Shown here in pieces: positions 1 through 8,957 of a DNA stretch of 64,000 nucleotides (the first letter of the stretch is position 1; the number at the start of each line of letters is the position of its first letter). The position numbers were made by a program, and so were the translations under genes. The DNA is from Aliirhizobium wenxiniae (lineage in GTDB: Bacteria > Pseudomonadota > Alphaproteobacteria > Rhizobiales > Rhizobiaceae). Where the stretch lies: positions 62,001 to 126,000 of the forward strand of contig NZ_JAEUAN010000013.1 of assembly GCF_019511445.1 (NCBI RefSeq). Reading direction: 5' to 3'. The notes beneath the pieces were generated by a model. That model searched no databases, was not told the origin of the DNA, and saw only the letters and a list, made by a program, of their open reading frames with translations.

Positions 1-681
1 CTTGTAGAAATCAACGGCAAGGCCCGGTACGAAATTGAAGACGGCAGAAGAATAGGTGGTGAAGCCGGCACCGAGATAAGCTTCCGCAAACAGCTCGGCA
101 GTCGGCATGCCGCCGAGATAAGTCAGCCGATCGCCCATCTTCACGGTGATCTGGCGCACCAGGCCGATGTCACCGGTACCGTCCTTGAAGCCGACGAGGT
201 TTTCGCATTCGTCGCAAAGCCTTGCCAGCGTATCGGCCTGCAGCACCGAGTTGTCGCGGTTATAGACCATGACGCCCATGCCGGTTGACTGGCAGACGGC
301 CTTGATATGGCGATAGAGACCTTCCTGCGGAGCGTCGATGAGGTAATGCGGCAGAAGCAGAATGCCATCGGCACCGGCTTTTTCGACCGATCGGGCAATG
401 CCGACGGCAATCTCGGTGCCATAACCGCAGCCGGATACGATCGGCGTCTTTCCGGCAGCCTCCTTGGCAACGCGGACGATCTGCGGGATTTCCGCCGGCG
501 TCAGCGAAAAGAACTCGCCCGTCCCGCCGGCGGCAAACAGCGTGGCGGCCTCGTAGCCTGAGAGCCAGTTGACGTGTTCGGCATAGCTCTTGGCGTTGAA
601 TTTGCCCTCGCCGTCAAAATGCGTGACGGGGAAAGACAAAAGGCCGGCGCCCAGCACCTGTTTCAACTCCTCGGTCTTCAT
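1..681 (-). CDS. DapA-superfamily lyase, 5-dehydro-4-deoxyglucarate dehydratase-like (3' end outside window)
   Basis: The first 227 codons of a class I aldolase-fold protein. The N-terminus reads GLLSFPVTHFD, the form typical of KdgD (5-dehydro-4-deoxyglucarate dehydratase), followed by the GGTGEFFSLT substrate loop, the YNRDN tyrosine segment and the Schiff-base lysine in VGFKDGTGD. KdgD converts 5-keto-4-deoxyglucarate to 2,5-dioxopentanoate; relatives of the same fold cleave 4-hydroxy-2-oxoglutarate or deaminate hydroxyprolines. Two ATGs lie at 684 and 681; 681 is chosen because the GGAGG at 688-692 is then 6 nt away. It is the last gene visible in the leftward hyu operon, after the aminotransferase, which suggests it acts on the 2-oxo acid made there. 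The family is secure; the substrate is inferred. Confidence 0.85.
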   Translation of the reverse strand, partial: MKTEELKQVLGAGLLSFPVTHFDGEGKFNAKSYAEHVNWLSGYEAATLFAAGGTGEFFSLTPAEIPQIVRVAKEAAGKTPIVSGCGYGTEIAVGIARSVEKAGADGILLLPHYLIDAPQEGLYRHIKAVCQSTGMGVMVYNRDNSVLQADTLARLCDECENLVGFKDGTGDIGLVRQITVKMGDRLTYLGGMPTAELFAEAYLGAGFTTYSSAVFNFVPGLAVDFYK

Positions 682-754
682 CATGTACCTCCTTGTCTGC
701 GAGATGCCTGATCCGGTATCTCTTTCGTGATTTTCAGTTGCGGGGATTGGCGTC

Positions 755-1960
755 TCAGGGTTTCAGCGAGCGAACCATATCGGCCAGCCTCTCGCAGGCG
801 CTCTCGAGTTCGGCTTCGGATGCGGCAATAGACAGGCGGATGAAGCCCGGCGCAGCAAATGCAGCCCCCGGCACGCTCGACAGGCCGAATGTCTGCAACA
901 GATGCGCCGCAAACGCGGTATCATCACCGAGGACTTCGCCATCGGCGGTCTTGCGGCCAATCAGTCGCTGCACGCCGATGAAGGCGTAGAAGGCCCCATC
1001 GGGCGCTATGAAATCGATCCCCTCGATCTCCGCCAGCCGGCCTGCCACGATCTTTGCGCGCCCGGCAAATGTTCGAGCGCCCTCGCCGACAAAAGCCTGA
1101 TCTCCGGTCAGGGCCGCGATTGCTGCAGCCTGAGCGACCGGAGAAACGCATGAGACGCTTTGCGACTGCATCTTGTTGAGCGTCGAAATCAGCGCCTTCG
1201 GGCCTGCCGCATAACCCAGCCGCCAACCCGTCATTGCGTAAGCCTTGGAGACGCCGTTGACGATCAAGGTCCGCTCCCGCAATTGCGGGCAGGCCCCGCC
1301 GAAGGAGACGAAGGGCGTGTCGTTCAACAGCACATGTTCGTAGATCTCGTCGGAGACGACGAGCATACGCGGATGGCGCGCCAGCACTTCGGCAAGCTTA
1401 CGATATTCGTCGGCGGAATAGATCGCCCCCGTTGGATTGGACGGAGAATTCAGCATCAGCCATCTGGTCTTCGGTGTAATCGCTGCTTCGAGCTGCTCAG
1501 CCGATAGCTTGAAACCGGCATCCGCCCCGCAGGTCAGATAGACCGGTGTGCCCCCATGCAGCGAGACGATGTCGCCGTAAGACACCCAGCAAGGTGTGGG
1601 GATGATGACTTCATCACCCGGCTCCAGTGTTGCGAGGAACACGTCGAACAGGATCTGCTTGGCGCCATTGGCGACCATCACCTCGTCGGCCGAGTAATCC
1701 AGGCCGTTTTCCGTCTTGAACTTCTTGACGATCGCCTGACGCAAGCTTTCCATTCCCGCTGGGGCGCCATAGCGGATTCCGCCCTTGCGGATCGCTTCAA
1801 CGGCCGCTTCCGCCACATGCGGCGGCGGTTCGAAATCCGGCTCGCCCAGCGACAGGTCGATAATGTCGTGGCCTTCCGATGCCAGCTTCTTTGCCGCCAT
1901 GGCGATCGCCATGCTCGGAGACGATTTGATGCCCGCAGCACGGCGGTTCTCGAAACTCAT
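755..1960 (-). CDS. PLP-dependent class I aminotransferase (aspartate aminotransferase family)
   Basis: A 401-residue fold-type I aminotransferase of normal length. It has the SNPTG motif that contacts the cofactor, SDEIYEH with the PLP-binding Asp and Tyr, and SKAYAMTGWRLGY with the Schiff-base lysine. It should move an amino group between an amino acid and a 2-oxo acid in the cytoplasm. An AAGGAAG site precedes the ATG. It lies between hyuB and the DapA-like lyase in one operon, so it probably deaminates the amino acid released by the hydantoinase/oxoprolinase step. The substrate cannot be read from sequence; aspartate, glutamate or a 4-substituted glutamate are all possible. Confidence 0.9.
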   Translation of the reverse strand: MSFENRRAAGIKSSPSMAIAMAAKKLASEGHDIIDLSLGEPDFEPPPHVAEAAVEAIRKGGIRYGAPAGMESLRQAIVKKFKTENGLDYSADEVMVANGAKQILFDVFLATLEPGDEVIIPTPCWVSYGDIVSLHGGTPVYLTCGADAGFKLSAEQLEAAITPKTRWLMLNSPSNPTGAIYSADEYRKLAEVLARHPRMLVVSDEIYEHVLLNDTPFVSFGGACPQLRERTLIVNGVSKAYAMTGWRLGYAAGPKALISTLNKMQSQSVSCVSPVAQAAAIAALTGDQAFVGEGARTFAGRAKIVAGRLAEIEGIDFIAPDGAFYAFIGVQRLIGRKTADGEVLGDDTAFAAHLLQTFGLSSVPGAAFAAPGFIRLSIAASEAELESACERLADMVRSLKP

Positions 1961-2035
1961 TTTCGGCTTCCTTGGAGAATGCGTTCTGATCGAAACCGGG
2001 CGAGGCCTCTGCCTCGCCCGACACTCTTGGGAGAG

Positions 2036-3673
2036 TTATTTCGAAGCGACGTAGTCGAAGGCGATATCGCGTTCTGCCGCAGCGACATCCCGCTTATCAG
2101 CCGACCCGTAACCGCCGCCGCCCGGAAGCTGCAGGATCAGCCTGCGACCAGCCGGAACATGCTGGCGTCCCTTGGAAGCGAGACGGGTTCCGTCATCCAG
2201 CAGCACGGCACCGGCAGCACCGTTTTCACCGCCTTCGCGACCACGCGGCGGATGATCGACACGGTCGAACATGGCGTTGAAATGCATCTCGTGACCTTCG
2301 GTCGGCGAGATTTCCACCACCTGGCCGAGACCGCCACGGAACTGGCCGGCACCACCCGATCCGTCACGCAGTTCCTTGCGCCAGAAGATGACCGGACCGA
2401 CATGCTCGGTCGCTTCGATCGACATGGAATGCACGCCGCTCGGGAATGCCGTGGCGCTCATGCCGTCAAGCGTCGGGCGTGCGCCGGAACCGCCACTGTT
2501 GAACAGCAGAACCTCTGCGCGCTGGCCGCCATCGGCCGGAGCCATGTCGCCCTGAAGCGGGCGAACGCTGACATGCAGGTTCCACAGCGCGCCTGCACCT
2601 TCGGCCGGGATCTTGCCGGGCAACATCTTGTGCACGGCGCCGAGCACGGCATCGGGCACCAGATGGCCAAGCACGTGGCGAACCGAGACCGGAGCCGGAT
2701 GCTGCGCATTCAGGATGCAATTCTTCGGCGCGATGACGCGGAACGGCAAGAGCGAATAGTGGTTATTTGGAATATCGGGCGCGATCGCGACCTTCATGCC
2801 ATAGCAGGCATAGGCCGCCGAATAGATGATCGGGCAATTGATGCCTTTCGGGCTCGGCCCCGAAGTACCGTCAAAGTCAGCAAGGATATGATCATCGCCC
2901 ACATCGAGGCGCACGGCGATATCGATCGGCGAGCCGTAGCCATCGACCCGCATCGTGTTGGAATACGAGCCCTTCGGCAGTGCAGCGATCCGTTCGATCG
3001 TAGCGTCATAGCTGCGCTTGAAGATGAATTCGCCGAGCGTCTCCAGATCGACGAGCTGGAACTCTTCCATCATGTCCATCAGGCGGCGGTGGCCGATCTC
3101 GTTGCAGGCGGCAAGCGAATAGACGTCACCAACGACCTGATGGCTCTCGCGCACATTGTTGTGCAGGATGTTGACGAGATCCTTGTTGACCTTGCCGCGC
3201 TCGGCGAACTTCATGATCGGAACGAAAATGCCTTCTTCGTAGACCTCGTTCGCATCCGGCCCGAAACCGCGGCCGCCGACATCGACCACGTGGGCCGTGC
3301 ATGCGAAATAACCGACGAGAGCGCCGTTGCGGAAGCTCGGCGAGACGACGGTGAAGTCGTGCAGATGACCGGTGCCCTTCCACGGATCGTTGGTGATGTA
3401 GACGTCACCTTCAAAGATGTTTTCCGGCCCGATATCGCGGATGAAGTGACCGACAGCTTCCGCCATCGCGTTGACATGGCCGGGCGTGCCGGTGACCGCC
3501 TGGGCGATCATCAGGCCGCCGCGGTTGAAGACGCCAGCGGAAAGGTCGCCCGATTCACGCACGCTCGTGGAGAATGCGGTACGGATGAGGGTGATGGCCT
3601 GCTCTTCAACGACGGAGATCAGCCGGTTCCACATGATCTGCATGTGAACGTCGGAAAGTGCATTGGTTTTCAT
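2036..3673 (-). CDS. hyuB: Hydantoinase B / 5-oxoprolinase subunit B-type protein
   Basis: A 545-residue protein of the HyuB/oxoprolinase beta family: it starts near the WNRLISVVEEQAITLIRTAFS helix, has NDPWKGTGHLHDFTV, a NCPIIYSAAYACYG segment and the glycine-rich GGGGYGSADKRD tail typical of the family. With HyuA it forms an ATP-dependent ring-opening amidohydrolase for hydantoins, 5-oxoproline or related lactams. The ATG at 3673 is chosen because GGAGGATCCTATCC lies just upstream; an upstream in-frame ATG at 3727 would overlap hyuA and lacks a good site. The gap to hyuA is 16 nt, so the pair is surely co-transcribed. Confidence 0.9.
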   Translation of the reverse strand: MKTNALSDVHMQIMWNRLISVVEEQAITLIRTAFSTSVRESGDLSAGVFNRGGLMIAQAVTGTPGHVNAMAEAVGHFIRDIGPENIFEGDVYITNDPWKGTGHLHDFTVVSPSFRNGALVGYFACTAHVVDVGGRGFGPDANEVYEEGIFVPIMKFAERGKVNKDLVNILHNNVRESHQVVGDVYSLAACNEIGHRRLMDMMEEFQLVDLETLGEFIFKRSYDATIERIAALPKGSYSNTMRVDGYGSPIDIAVRLDVGDDHILADFDGTSGPSPKGINCPIIYSAAYACYGMKVAIAPDIPNNHYSLLPFRVIAPKNCILNAQHPAPVSVRHVLGHLVPDAVLGAVHKMLPGKIPAEGAGALWNLHVSVRPLQGDMAPADGGQRAEVLLFNSGGSGARPTLDGMSATAFPSGVHSMSIEATEHVGPVIFWRKELRDGSGGAGQFRGGLGQVVEISPTEGHEMHFNAMFDRVDHPPRGREGGENGAAGAVLLDDGTRLASKGRQHVPAGRRLILQLPGGGGYGSADKRDVAAAERDIAFDYVASK

Positions 3674-3689
3674 GGATAGGATCCTCCGT

Positions 3690-5780
3690 TCAAGCGCTCT
3701 GCTTGACGCGTACGAGCAGGCAGCCATCGGCCTGCATGATGACTTCGCGGCTGGCGGTAATGATGGTCGAGGTTTCGCGTTCGGTGATCACGGCAGGCCC
3801 CGAGACGAAATCACCCGGTTTCATGTCTGCGCGGTCGACGATCGAAGCCTTCTGGAAGCTGCCTTCCTGCACGTCGAAGATCTCGCGAGTGCCGCGAACC
3901 TTTGCCTCACCGGCCTTTGCCGTCCTGCCGATCCGCTCCGGCGGCGCGACCTTGGATGTGGCCCGCAGTGACCAGCTGACGATCTCGACATCGAGCCCGT
4001 CGATGACGCGGCCGAAAAAGTGTTCGTATTGCTCGTCGAACAGTTTGCGGAACAGATCGCCATCGGCATCCGCATAGTCACGAACCTCGATCGTCACCGG
4101 CACTTCCCAGCCCTGACCGACGTAACGCATGTAAGCAATGCACTCGAGATCCGGATCGGCATCCGGCGCGCCTGAGCGCACGAAGGATGTCGCTTCCGCG
4201 ATCAGCTCTGAAACCGTTTGATTGATCGCGGAAGCATCGAAGCGGCTGAGGCGGCTATAGGCGCTGCGAACGCTTTCGAAACCGAAGGGAGCGCGCAGGA
4301 AGCCGATGGCCGAGCCGACACCGGCACCCGGCGGGATCAGAAGTTCGGCCATGCCGAGCTTTTCGCAAAGGCGCGCCGCGTGGATGGGGGCCGCACCGCC
4401 GAAGGCGATCATGGTGAACTCGGTAAGCTCCTTGCCGTTTTCCACGGCGTGCATGCGCGCCGCATTGCTCATGTTCTCGTCGACCACTTCGCTGAGGCCA
4501 TAGGCTGCCGTTGCAATATCCGTCTCGAGCTTGGAGGCGAGATCCGTATCCATCGCCTTGTCGGAGGCCGGGCGATCAAGCTTCATCGCGCCCCCGGCAA
4601 ATTCGTCGGCATCCAGACGGCCAAGGATCAGGTCGGCATCGGTGACTGTCGGGTTTGCGCCGCCGCGACCGTAGCAGGCAGGACCCGGCTCGGAACCGGC
4701 GCTGTGAGGGCCGACGCGGATCTGGCGCATGCTGTCGATCGTAGCGATCGAGCCGCCGCCTGCGCCGATTTCCACCATCTCGATAACGGGAATAGAGATC
4801 GGCATGCCGCTGCCCTTCTTGAAGCGCCAGGTGCGTGCCACTTCGAAGGTCTTCGAGGTCTTCGGCGTCTGTTTTTCGATCAGGCAGATTTTTGCGGTCG
4901 TGCCGCCCATGTCATAGGAGAGCACCTGATCGAGACCATAGCTGCTGGCAATATGGGCCGCGAAGATCGCACCGCCGGCCGGGCCAGATTCAAGCAGGCG
5001 CACCGGAAATTCGACGGCGCTTTCGACGCTGATGATGCCGCCGCCCGAGTGGATCATGAAGACCGGGCAACGCGTACCTTCTTCGGTCAGGCGACCGACG
5101 AGGCGGTTCAAGTAGGAAGCCATCAGCGGCTTGACGAAAGCATTGGCGCAGACGGTGTTGAAACGCTGGAATTCACGCATCTGCGGCGAGACTTCCGAAG
5201 AGATCGAAACCGAAATATCTGCCTTCTTGGCGAGAAGCCGATCTCTCACGATCTTCTCGTGCGTGCCGTTCAGATAGGAGTGGATGAAGCCGATGGCGAC
5301 GCTCTCATAGCCGGCAGCGATGATGTGATCACACAGGGCATCGACTTCATCGAGATCAAGCGGCTTCAACACAAGACCATCGGCACCGATACGTTCATCA
5401 ACGACAAACCGTTCGTTGCGCGGCACGAGCGGCGCCGGCAGAACGATATCGAGGTCATACTGCTCGAAACGGCTTTCGGTGCGCATCTCGATGACGTCGC
5501 GAAAACCCTTGGTGGTGATGAAGGCGGTGCGCGCCCCGCGCCGCTCGATCAGTGCATTGGTGGCGAGCGTCGTGCCGTGAATGATCGTGTCGATTTCGGA
5601 AAGTTCGACGCCGGCAACCTCCGCCACCTGCCGGATACCCTTGACGATCGCATTTTCGGGATAGGAATAGTCGGTCAGCACTTTGATCGAATGGAGCGTG
5701 ATGCCTACCTCCATCGCAACGTCGGTGAAGGTGCCACCGATATCGACACCGACCCTGATCTGCTTGCCATCTTTCGCCAT
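3690..5780 (-). CDS. hyuA: Hydantoinase A / 5-oxoprolinase subunit A-type ATPase
   Basis: About 696 residues. The N-terminal GVDIGGTFTDV phosphate loop, IIHGTTLATNALIERRG, SGPAGGAIFA and YDMGGTTAK are the actin-like ATPase signatures of HyuA/oxoprolinase. The subunit phosphorylates the lactam or hydantoin carbonyl so HyuB can open the ring. The start is uncertain: ATG at 5780 (MAKDGKQ) or 5792; neither has a strong ribosome site. A second, clearly different hyuA lies at 58724 on the other strand, so the two loci probably serve different substrates. Confidence 0.9.
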   Translation of the reverse strand: MAKDGKQIRVGVDIGGTFTDVAMEVGITLHSIKVLTDYSYPENAIVKGIRQVAEVAGVELSEIDTIIHGTTLATNALIERRGARTAFITTKGFRDVIEMRTESRFEQYDLDIVLPAPLVPRNERFVVDERIGADGLVLKPLDLDEVDALCDHIIAAGYESVAIGFIHSYLNGTHEKIVRDRLLAKKADISVSISSEVSPQMREFQRFNTVCANAFVKPLMASYLNRLVGRLTEEGTRCPVFMIHSGGGIISVESAVEFPVRLLESGPAGGAIFAAHIASSYGLDQVLSYDMGGTTAKICLIEKQTPKTSKTFEVARTWRFKKGSGMPISIPVIEMVEIGAGGGSIATIDSMRQIRVGPHSAGSEPGPACYGRGGANPTVTDADLILGRLDADEFAGGAMKLDRPASDKAMDTDLASKLETDIATAAYGLSEVVDENMSNAARMHAVENGKELTEFTMIAFGGAAPIHAARLCEKLGMAELLIPPGAGVGSAIGFLRAPFGFESVRSAYSRLSRFDASAINQTVSELIAEATSFVRSGAPDADPDLECIAYMRYVGQGWEVPVTIEVRDYADADGDLFRKLFDEQYEHFFGRVIDGLDVEIVSWSLRATSKVAPPERIGRTAKAGEAKVRGTREIFDVQEGSFQKASIVDRADMKPGDFVSGPAVITERETSTIITASREVIMQADGCLLVRVKQSA

Positions 5781-5823
5781 TGTCTGTCTCATGCTCCATA
5801 AGCGAGCTGTTGTTGCGTGCTGC

Positions 5824-5881
5824 CCGAAAACCCGGTTTTCGGCGTGCAGCGACCAGTCCCCGCCCGCGCGAACAGGCGGGG
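5824..5881 (-). other. Double intercistronic hairpin between binding-protein gene and hyuA
   Basis: Two inverted repeats lie in the 174-nt gap. One is CCCCGCC / GGCGGGG (5858-5864 and 5875-5881). The other is CCGAAAACC-C-GGTTTTCGG (5824-5842). Neither is followed by a long U-tract on the minus strand. Such structures after a binding-protein gene often protect the upstream message and lower expression of the downstream genes; that role is inferred. Confidence 0.5.
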
Positions 5882-5954
5882 GCCAAGAGCTCTTCAGTTG
5901 TTGATGTTTTCTGTCCGGCGCGGCGGCCTTCAGCGGTCGCGCTGGATCGGGATG

Positions 5955-6800
5955 TTACTGCTTGCCTGTAAAATCGACGCCCGGCAGCGTGGTCGGGAGT
6001 TTTGCGCGGTCGACGCCGATCCACTTCTTGTAGAGCGCGTCGAGCGTGCCGTCAGCGGTGTGACGGGTCACGAAATCGGTGAGGAAGGCGAGCATTTCCT
6101 GATCGCCCTTGCGAACGGCCATGCCCTGAAAGTTGTCGGCAACCTTGTACTTGCGCTCGAACTGCGCGTCATAACCTGCCTGCTTGATGACGAGGCCGTA
6201 GGTAATGCTGCCGACGATCGCATCGACCTGGCCGGACAGCAGCGACTGAACCGTCGTCGCGTCATCGTCGAAACGCTTGATCTCGGTATTCGGCGGGGCG
6301 ACCTTGACGAGAAGCGGATCGAAAGCACTGCCACGATTGACGCCGATCACGTATTTGCCGAGATCTTCATTCGCCTTGATGGCTGCGTCCTTCTTGCCCC
6401 AGACGGTGATGTCGTTCGACGAGTAGGGAATGACATACTGGATGACCTTGGCGCGTTCCTCGGTGATTGTCATCGACGGCACGAGGAAATCGACATTGCC
6501 GTTGACCAGCAGCGGAATGCGGTTCTGGCCGGTGATGCGCTCGAACTTCACCTCGACGCCGAGTTCCTTGGCGATCAGCTTGGCGATCTCGATGTCAAAC
6601 CCGTCGTTCTGGCCCTTCGGATCGATGAAGCCCCACGGAAACTGGTCCATCTGCACGCCGATCGTGGCGGTACCCTTGGCCTTGATCTCTTCCGGCGTCA
6701 CGGCGAAAGCCGTTGTGGCAAAGGAGGTCGCAGCCAGAAGCATGGCGGCAAATCCGCCCATGACTTTCGAACGCGAAAGGGTCAATGCTGTATTGAACAT
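5955..6800 (-). CDS. Periplasmic amino-acid-binding protein of ABC transporter (SBP_bac_3 family)
   Basis: A 281-residue protein with a signal peptide (basic start, then a hydrophobic stretch ending near AFA at about residue 33). The SBP family 3 body is clear: IGVQMDQFPWGFID, GFDIEIAKLIAKELGVEVKF and the late GMAVRKGDQEML segment. It captures a polar amino acid or similar zwitterion in the periplasm and delivers it to the two permeases encoded just upstream. AGAGGTGA precedes the ATG. Linkage to hyuAB and an aminotransferase suggests the ligand is the operon substrate, perhaps a cyclic amide amino acid. Confidence 0.92.
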   Translation of the reverse strand: MFNTALTLSRSKVMGGFAAMLLAATSFATTAFAVTPEEIKAKGTATIGVQMDQFPWGFIDPKGQNDGFDIEIAKLIAKELGVEVKFERITGQNRIPLLVNGNVDFLVPSMTITEERAKVIQYVIPYSSNDITVWGKKDAAIKANEDLGKYVIGVNRGSAFDPLLVKVAPPNTEIKRFDDDATTVQSLLSGQVDAIVGSITYGLVIKQAGYDAQFERKYKVADNFQGMAVRKGDQEMLAFLTDFVTRHTADGTLDALYKKWIGVDRAKLPTTLPGVDFTGKQ

Positions 6801-6842
6801 GTGGTCACCTCTGGTTGGTTTCTTTTTACATGCGTTCTTGTT

Positions 6843-7493
6843 TTACCGAGCGGCGTTGAGGCGCCTTTCGATCCTTGCGCTGCAATAGGTCAGGGGTACG
6901 CAGATGATGAAGTAGATCAGTGCGACTGCCCCATAGACCTGCAGCGGCTGAAAGGTGATGTTGGCCATCAGCTGCCCGGATCGGGTAAGCTCGGTCAGGC
7001 CCAGCAGGGCGGCGAGCGCCGTACCCTTGATCAGGTTGACGAGGAAGCTGATGGTCGCCGGCAGGCCGATGCGGAAGGCTTGCGGCAGGACGACATCGAT
7101 CATCCGATGCATGTAGCCGATGCCAAGCGCGCGGGCCGCTTCGCTTTGACCATCCGGCACAGCCTGGATGCTGCCGCGCCAGATTTCGCCGAGAAAGGCG
7201 CTCGTGTGCAATGACAGACCAATCGTCAGCGCCACCCAGACATCCACCTTGAACCCAAGAAGCGGCAGGCCGAAATAGACGAAGAACAGCTGGATCAGCA
7301 GCGGCGTGCCCTGGAAGATCTGGATGTAGGTCGCGATCAGAATGCGCAGCCAGGCCCATTTGCTGGTCCGCCCGAGTGCCACGGCAAGCCCGAGCGCGCC
7401 GCCGAAGGTGAAGGCGAGCAGCGAAAGGACAATCGTCCAGCGTGCGCCTTCGAGCAGAAAGAGGAACTCACCCCAACCGAATTGACGGATCAT
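6843..7493 (-). CDS. Polar amino-acid ABC transporter permease (HisM/GlnP family), second
   Basis: A 216-residue inner-membrane protein with about five hydrophobic segments and the EAARALGIGYMHRMIDVVLPQAFRIGLP loop that docks on the ATPase (EAA motif). It forms the membrane channel together with the permease encoded immediately upstream, from which it is separated by 9 nt. The heterodimeric permease pair plus one ATPase and one binding protein is the standard layout of histidine/glutamine-type importers. Confidence 0.92.
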   Translation of the reverse strand: MIRQFGWGEFLFLLEGARWTIVLSLLAFTFGGALGLAVALGRTSKWAWLRILIATYIQIFQGTPLLIQLFFVYFGLPLLGFKVDVWVALTIGLSLHTSAFLGEIWRGSIQAVPDGQSEAARALGIGYMHRMIDVVLPQAFRIGLPATISFLVNLIKGTALAALLGLTELTRSGQLMANITFQPLQVYGAVALIYFIICVPLTYCSARIERRLNAAR

Positions 7494-7502
7494 CTCGCTG
7501 CC

Positions 7503-8171
7503 TCACTTTGCCGGATAGGAGAAATAGACCCGGCCGATCATGCCGAGAGCGATGGAGAAGAACTGCGACAGCGCCAGGTAGATCACGCCGAGCGTCAGAT
7601 AGATCTCGAAGCTGCGGAATGTCTGGGCATCGAGCGTCTGGGCGAAATAGGTCAGCTCTTCCGCCGAAACCGAGGACATCAGGCTGGAGTTCAGCATCAT
7701 CAGGATGAACTGGCTGCACAGAGCCGGGTAGACCGCGCGGATCGCCGGACGAAACACGATGAAGCGGTAGATATCGACCGTGTGCATGCCGAGCGCCCTG
7801 CCCGCCTCGATCTGACCGGGGCGGATGGACTGCACCCCGCCGCGGACGATTTCCGCCGCATAGGCCGCGCAGTTGAGCGTCATCGCAAGGATAGCCGCCT
7901 GTTCACCGCTCAGGCGAATGCCGATCGCCGGCATGCCGAAGAAGACGAAAAAGACCTGCACGAGGATCGGCGTATTACGGATCATCTCAATATAGCCGAC
8001 GGCGATTGCTTTCAGCGCCGGCTGCTTGCTCATCCGCATCATCATGAAGACGATGCCAAGCGACAGGCCGAAGATCATCGATAGCGACGACATCTTCAAT
8101 GTGCCGATCACGCCATCGACAAGCGACGGCCAGGCGGCAAAAACGGGGGCGAAGTCGAATGTATAATTCAT
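7503..8171 (-). CDS. Polar amino-acid ABC transporter permease (HisQ/GlnP family), first
   Basis: A 222-residue permease with hydrophobic segments around IGTLKMSSLSMIFGLSLGIV and the EAGRALGMHTVDIYRFIVFRPAIR docking loop. The start at 8171 (MNYTFDFAP) is preferred over longer in-frame starts, which would run into the ATPase gene, because GAGGGG lies 7 nt upstream. The gap to the ATPase stop codon is 10 nt. It works with the next permease as a heterodimer. Confidence 0.92.
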   Translation of the reverse strand: MNYTFDFAPVFAAWPSLVDGVIGTLKMSSLSMIFGLSLGIVFMMMRMSKQPALKAIAVGYIEMIRNTPILVQVFFVFFGMPAIGIRLSGEQAAILAMTLNCAAYAAEIVRGGVQSIRPGQIEAGRALGMHTVDIYRFIVFRPAIRAVYPALCSQFILMMLNSSLMSSVSAEELTYFAQTLDAQTFRSFEIYLTLGVIYLALSQFFSIALGMIGRVYFSYPAK

Positions 8172-8181
8172 CAGCCGCCCC

Positions 8182-8937
8182 TCAGTGATTGAGGATCTGG
8201 CTGAGGAAGGTCTTGGTACGCTCGTGGCTCGGATTGCTGAAGAACACATCCGGCTTGGCGCTTTCGATGATCTCGCCGCGATCCATGAAGATGACGCGGT
8301 GCGCCACGGCGCGGGCAAAACCCATTTCATGGGTCACGCAGATCATCGTGATGCCGTCGTCGGCAAGCGAGATCATCGTGTCGAGCACTTCCTTGACCAT
8401 TTCCGGATCGAGCGCCGATGTCGGCTCGTCGAACAGCATGATCTGGGGATCCATGCAGAGCGCTCGGGCGATTGCCACGCGCTGCTGCTGGCCACCGGAA
8501 AGCTGGGCCGGGTATTTCTGTGCCTGCTCGGCGATATGCACCCGTTCCAGATGGCGCATTGCCTTGCCCTTCGCCTCGGCGACTGAGGTCTTGCGTACGC
8601 GGCGCTGCGCCAGCATGCAGTTCTGCAATACCGTCAGATGCGGGAAGAGATTGAACTGCTGAAACACCATGCCGACATCGCGGCGGATATGGTCGGCATT
8701 CGAGCCCTTCTGGCTGAGCGTCGTGCCGTTAACGGCGATACTGCCCTCCTGGATCTCCTCCAGATGATTGATGCATCGAATCAGCGTCGACTTGCCGGAT
8801 CCGGATGGGCCGCACAGCACGATATGTTCACCGCGCCCGACTTCGAGATTGATCCCTTTGAGGACCTGCAGGTGGCCGTACCACTTGTTGACGCCGCTCA
8901 TGGAGATGGCTTTTTCCGAAATGCTGGTCCCGTTCAT
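8182..8937 (-). CDS. Amino-acid ABC transporter ATPase (HisP/GlnQ family)
   Basis: A 251-residue ATPase: Walker A GPSGSGKST at about 43-51, Q-loop FQQFNLFPH, signature LSGGQQQR, Walker B MLFDEPTSALDPE and the switch histidine in CVTHEMG. It powers import through the two adjacent permeases. The ATG at 8937 (MNGTSISEK) follows GGGGAA at a good distance; an in-frame ATG at 8958 (MKKGELA) is possible but would overlap the end of the RidA gene. Confidence 0.93.
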   Translation of the reverse strand: MNGTSISEKAISMSGVNKWYGHLQVLKGINLEVGRGEHIVLCGPSGSGKSTLIRCINHLEEIQEGSIAVNGTTLSQKGSNADHIRRDVGMVFQQFNLFPHLTVLQNCMLAQRRVRKTSVAEAKGKAMRHLERVHIAEQAQKYPAQLSGGQQQRVAIARALCMDPQIMLFDEPTSALDPEMVKEVLDTMISLADDGITMICVTHEMGFARAVAHRVIFMDRGEIIESAKPDVFFSNPSHERTKTFLSQILNH

Positions 8938-8957
8938 GGCCAGTTCCCCTTTTTTCA

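Noticed and set aside
1556..3679. Long open frame of about 700 codons on the plus strand
   Set aside because: It is antisense to the aminotransferase and hyuB genes, with low-complexity His/Arg/Asp-rich text; a by-product of high third-position GC.
4218..5801. Open frame of about 527 codons opposite hyuA
   Set aside because: Antisense shadow of a well-supported gene; no recognisable domain.
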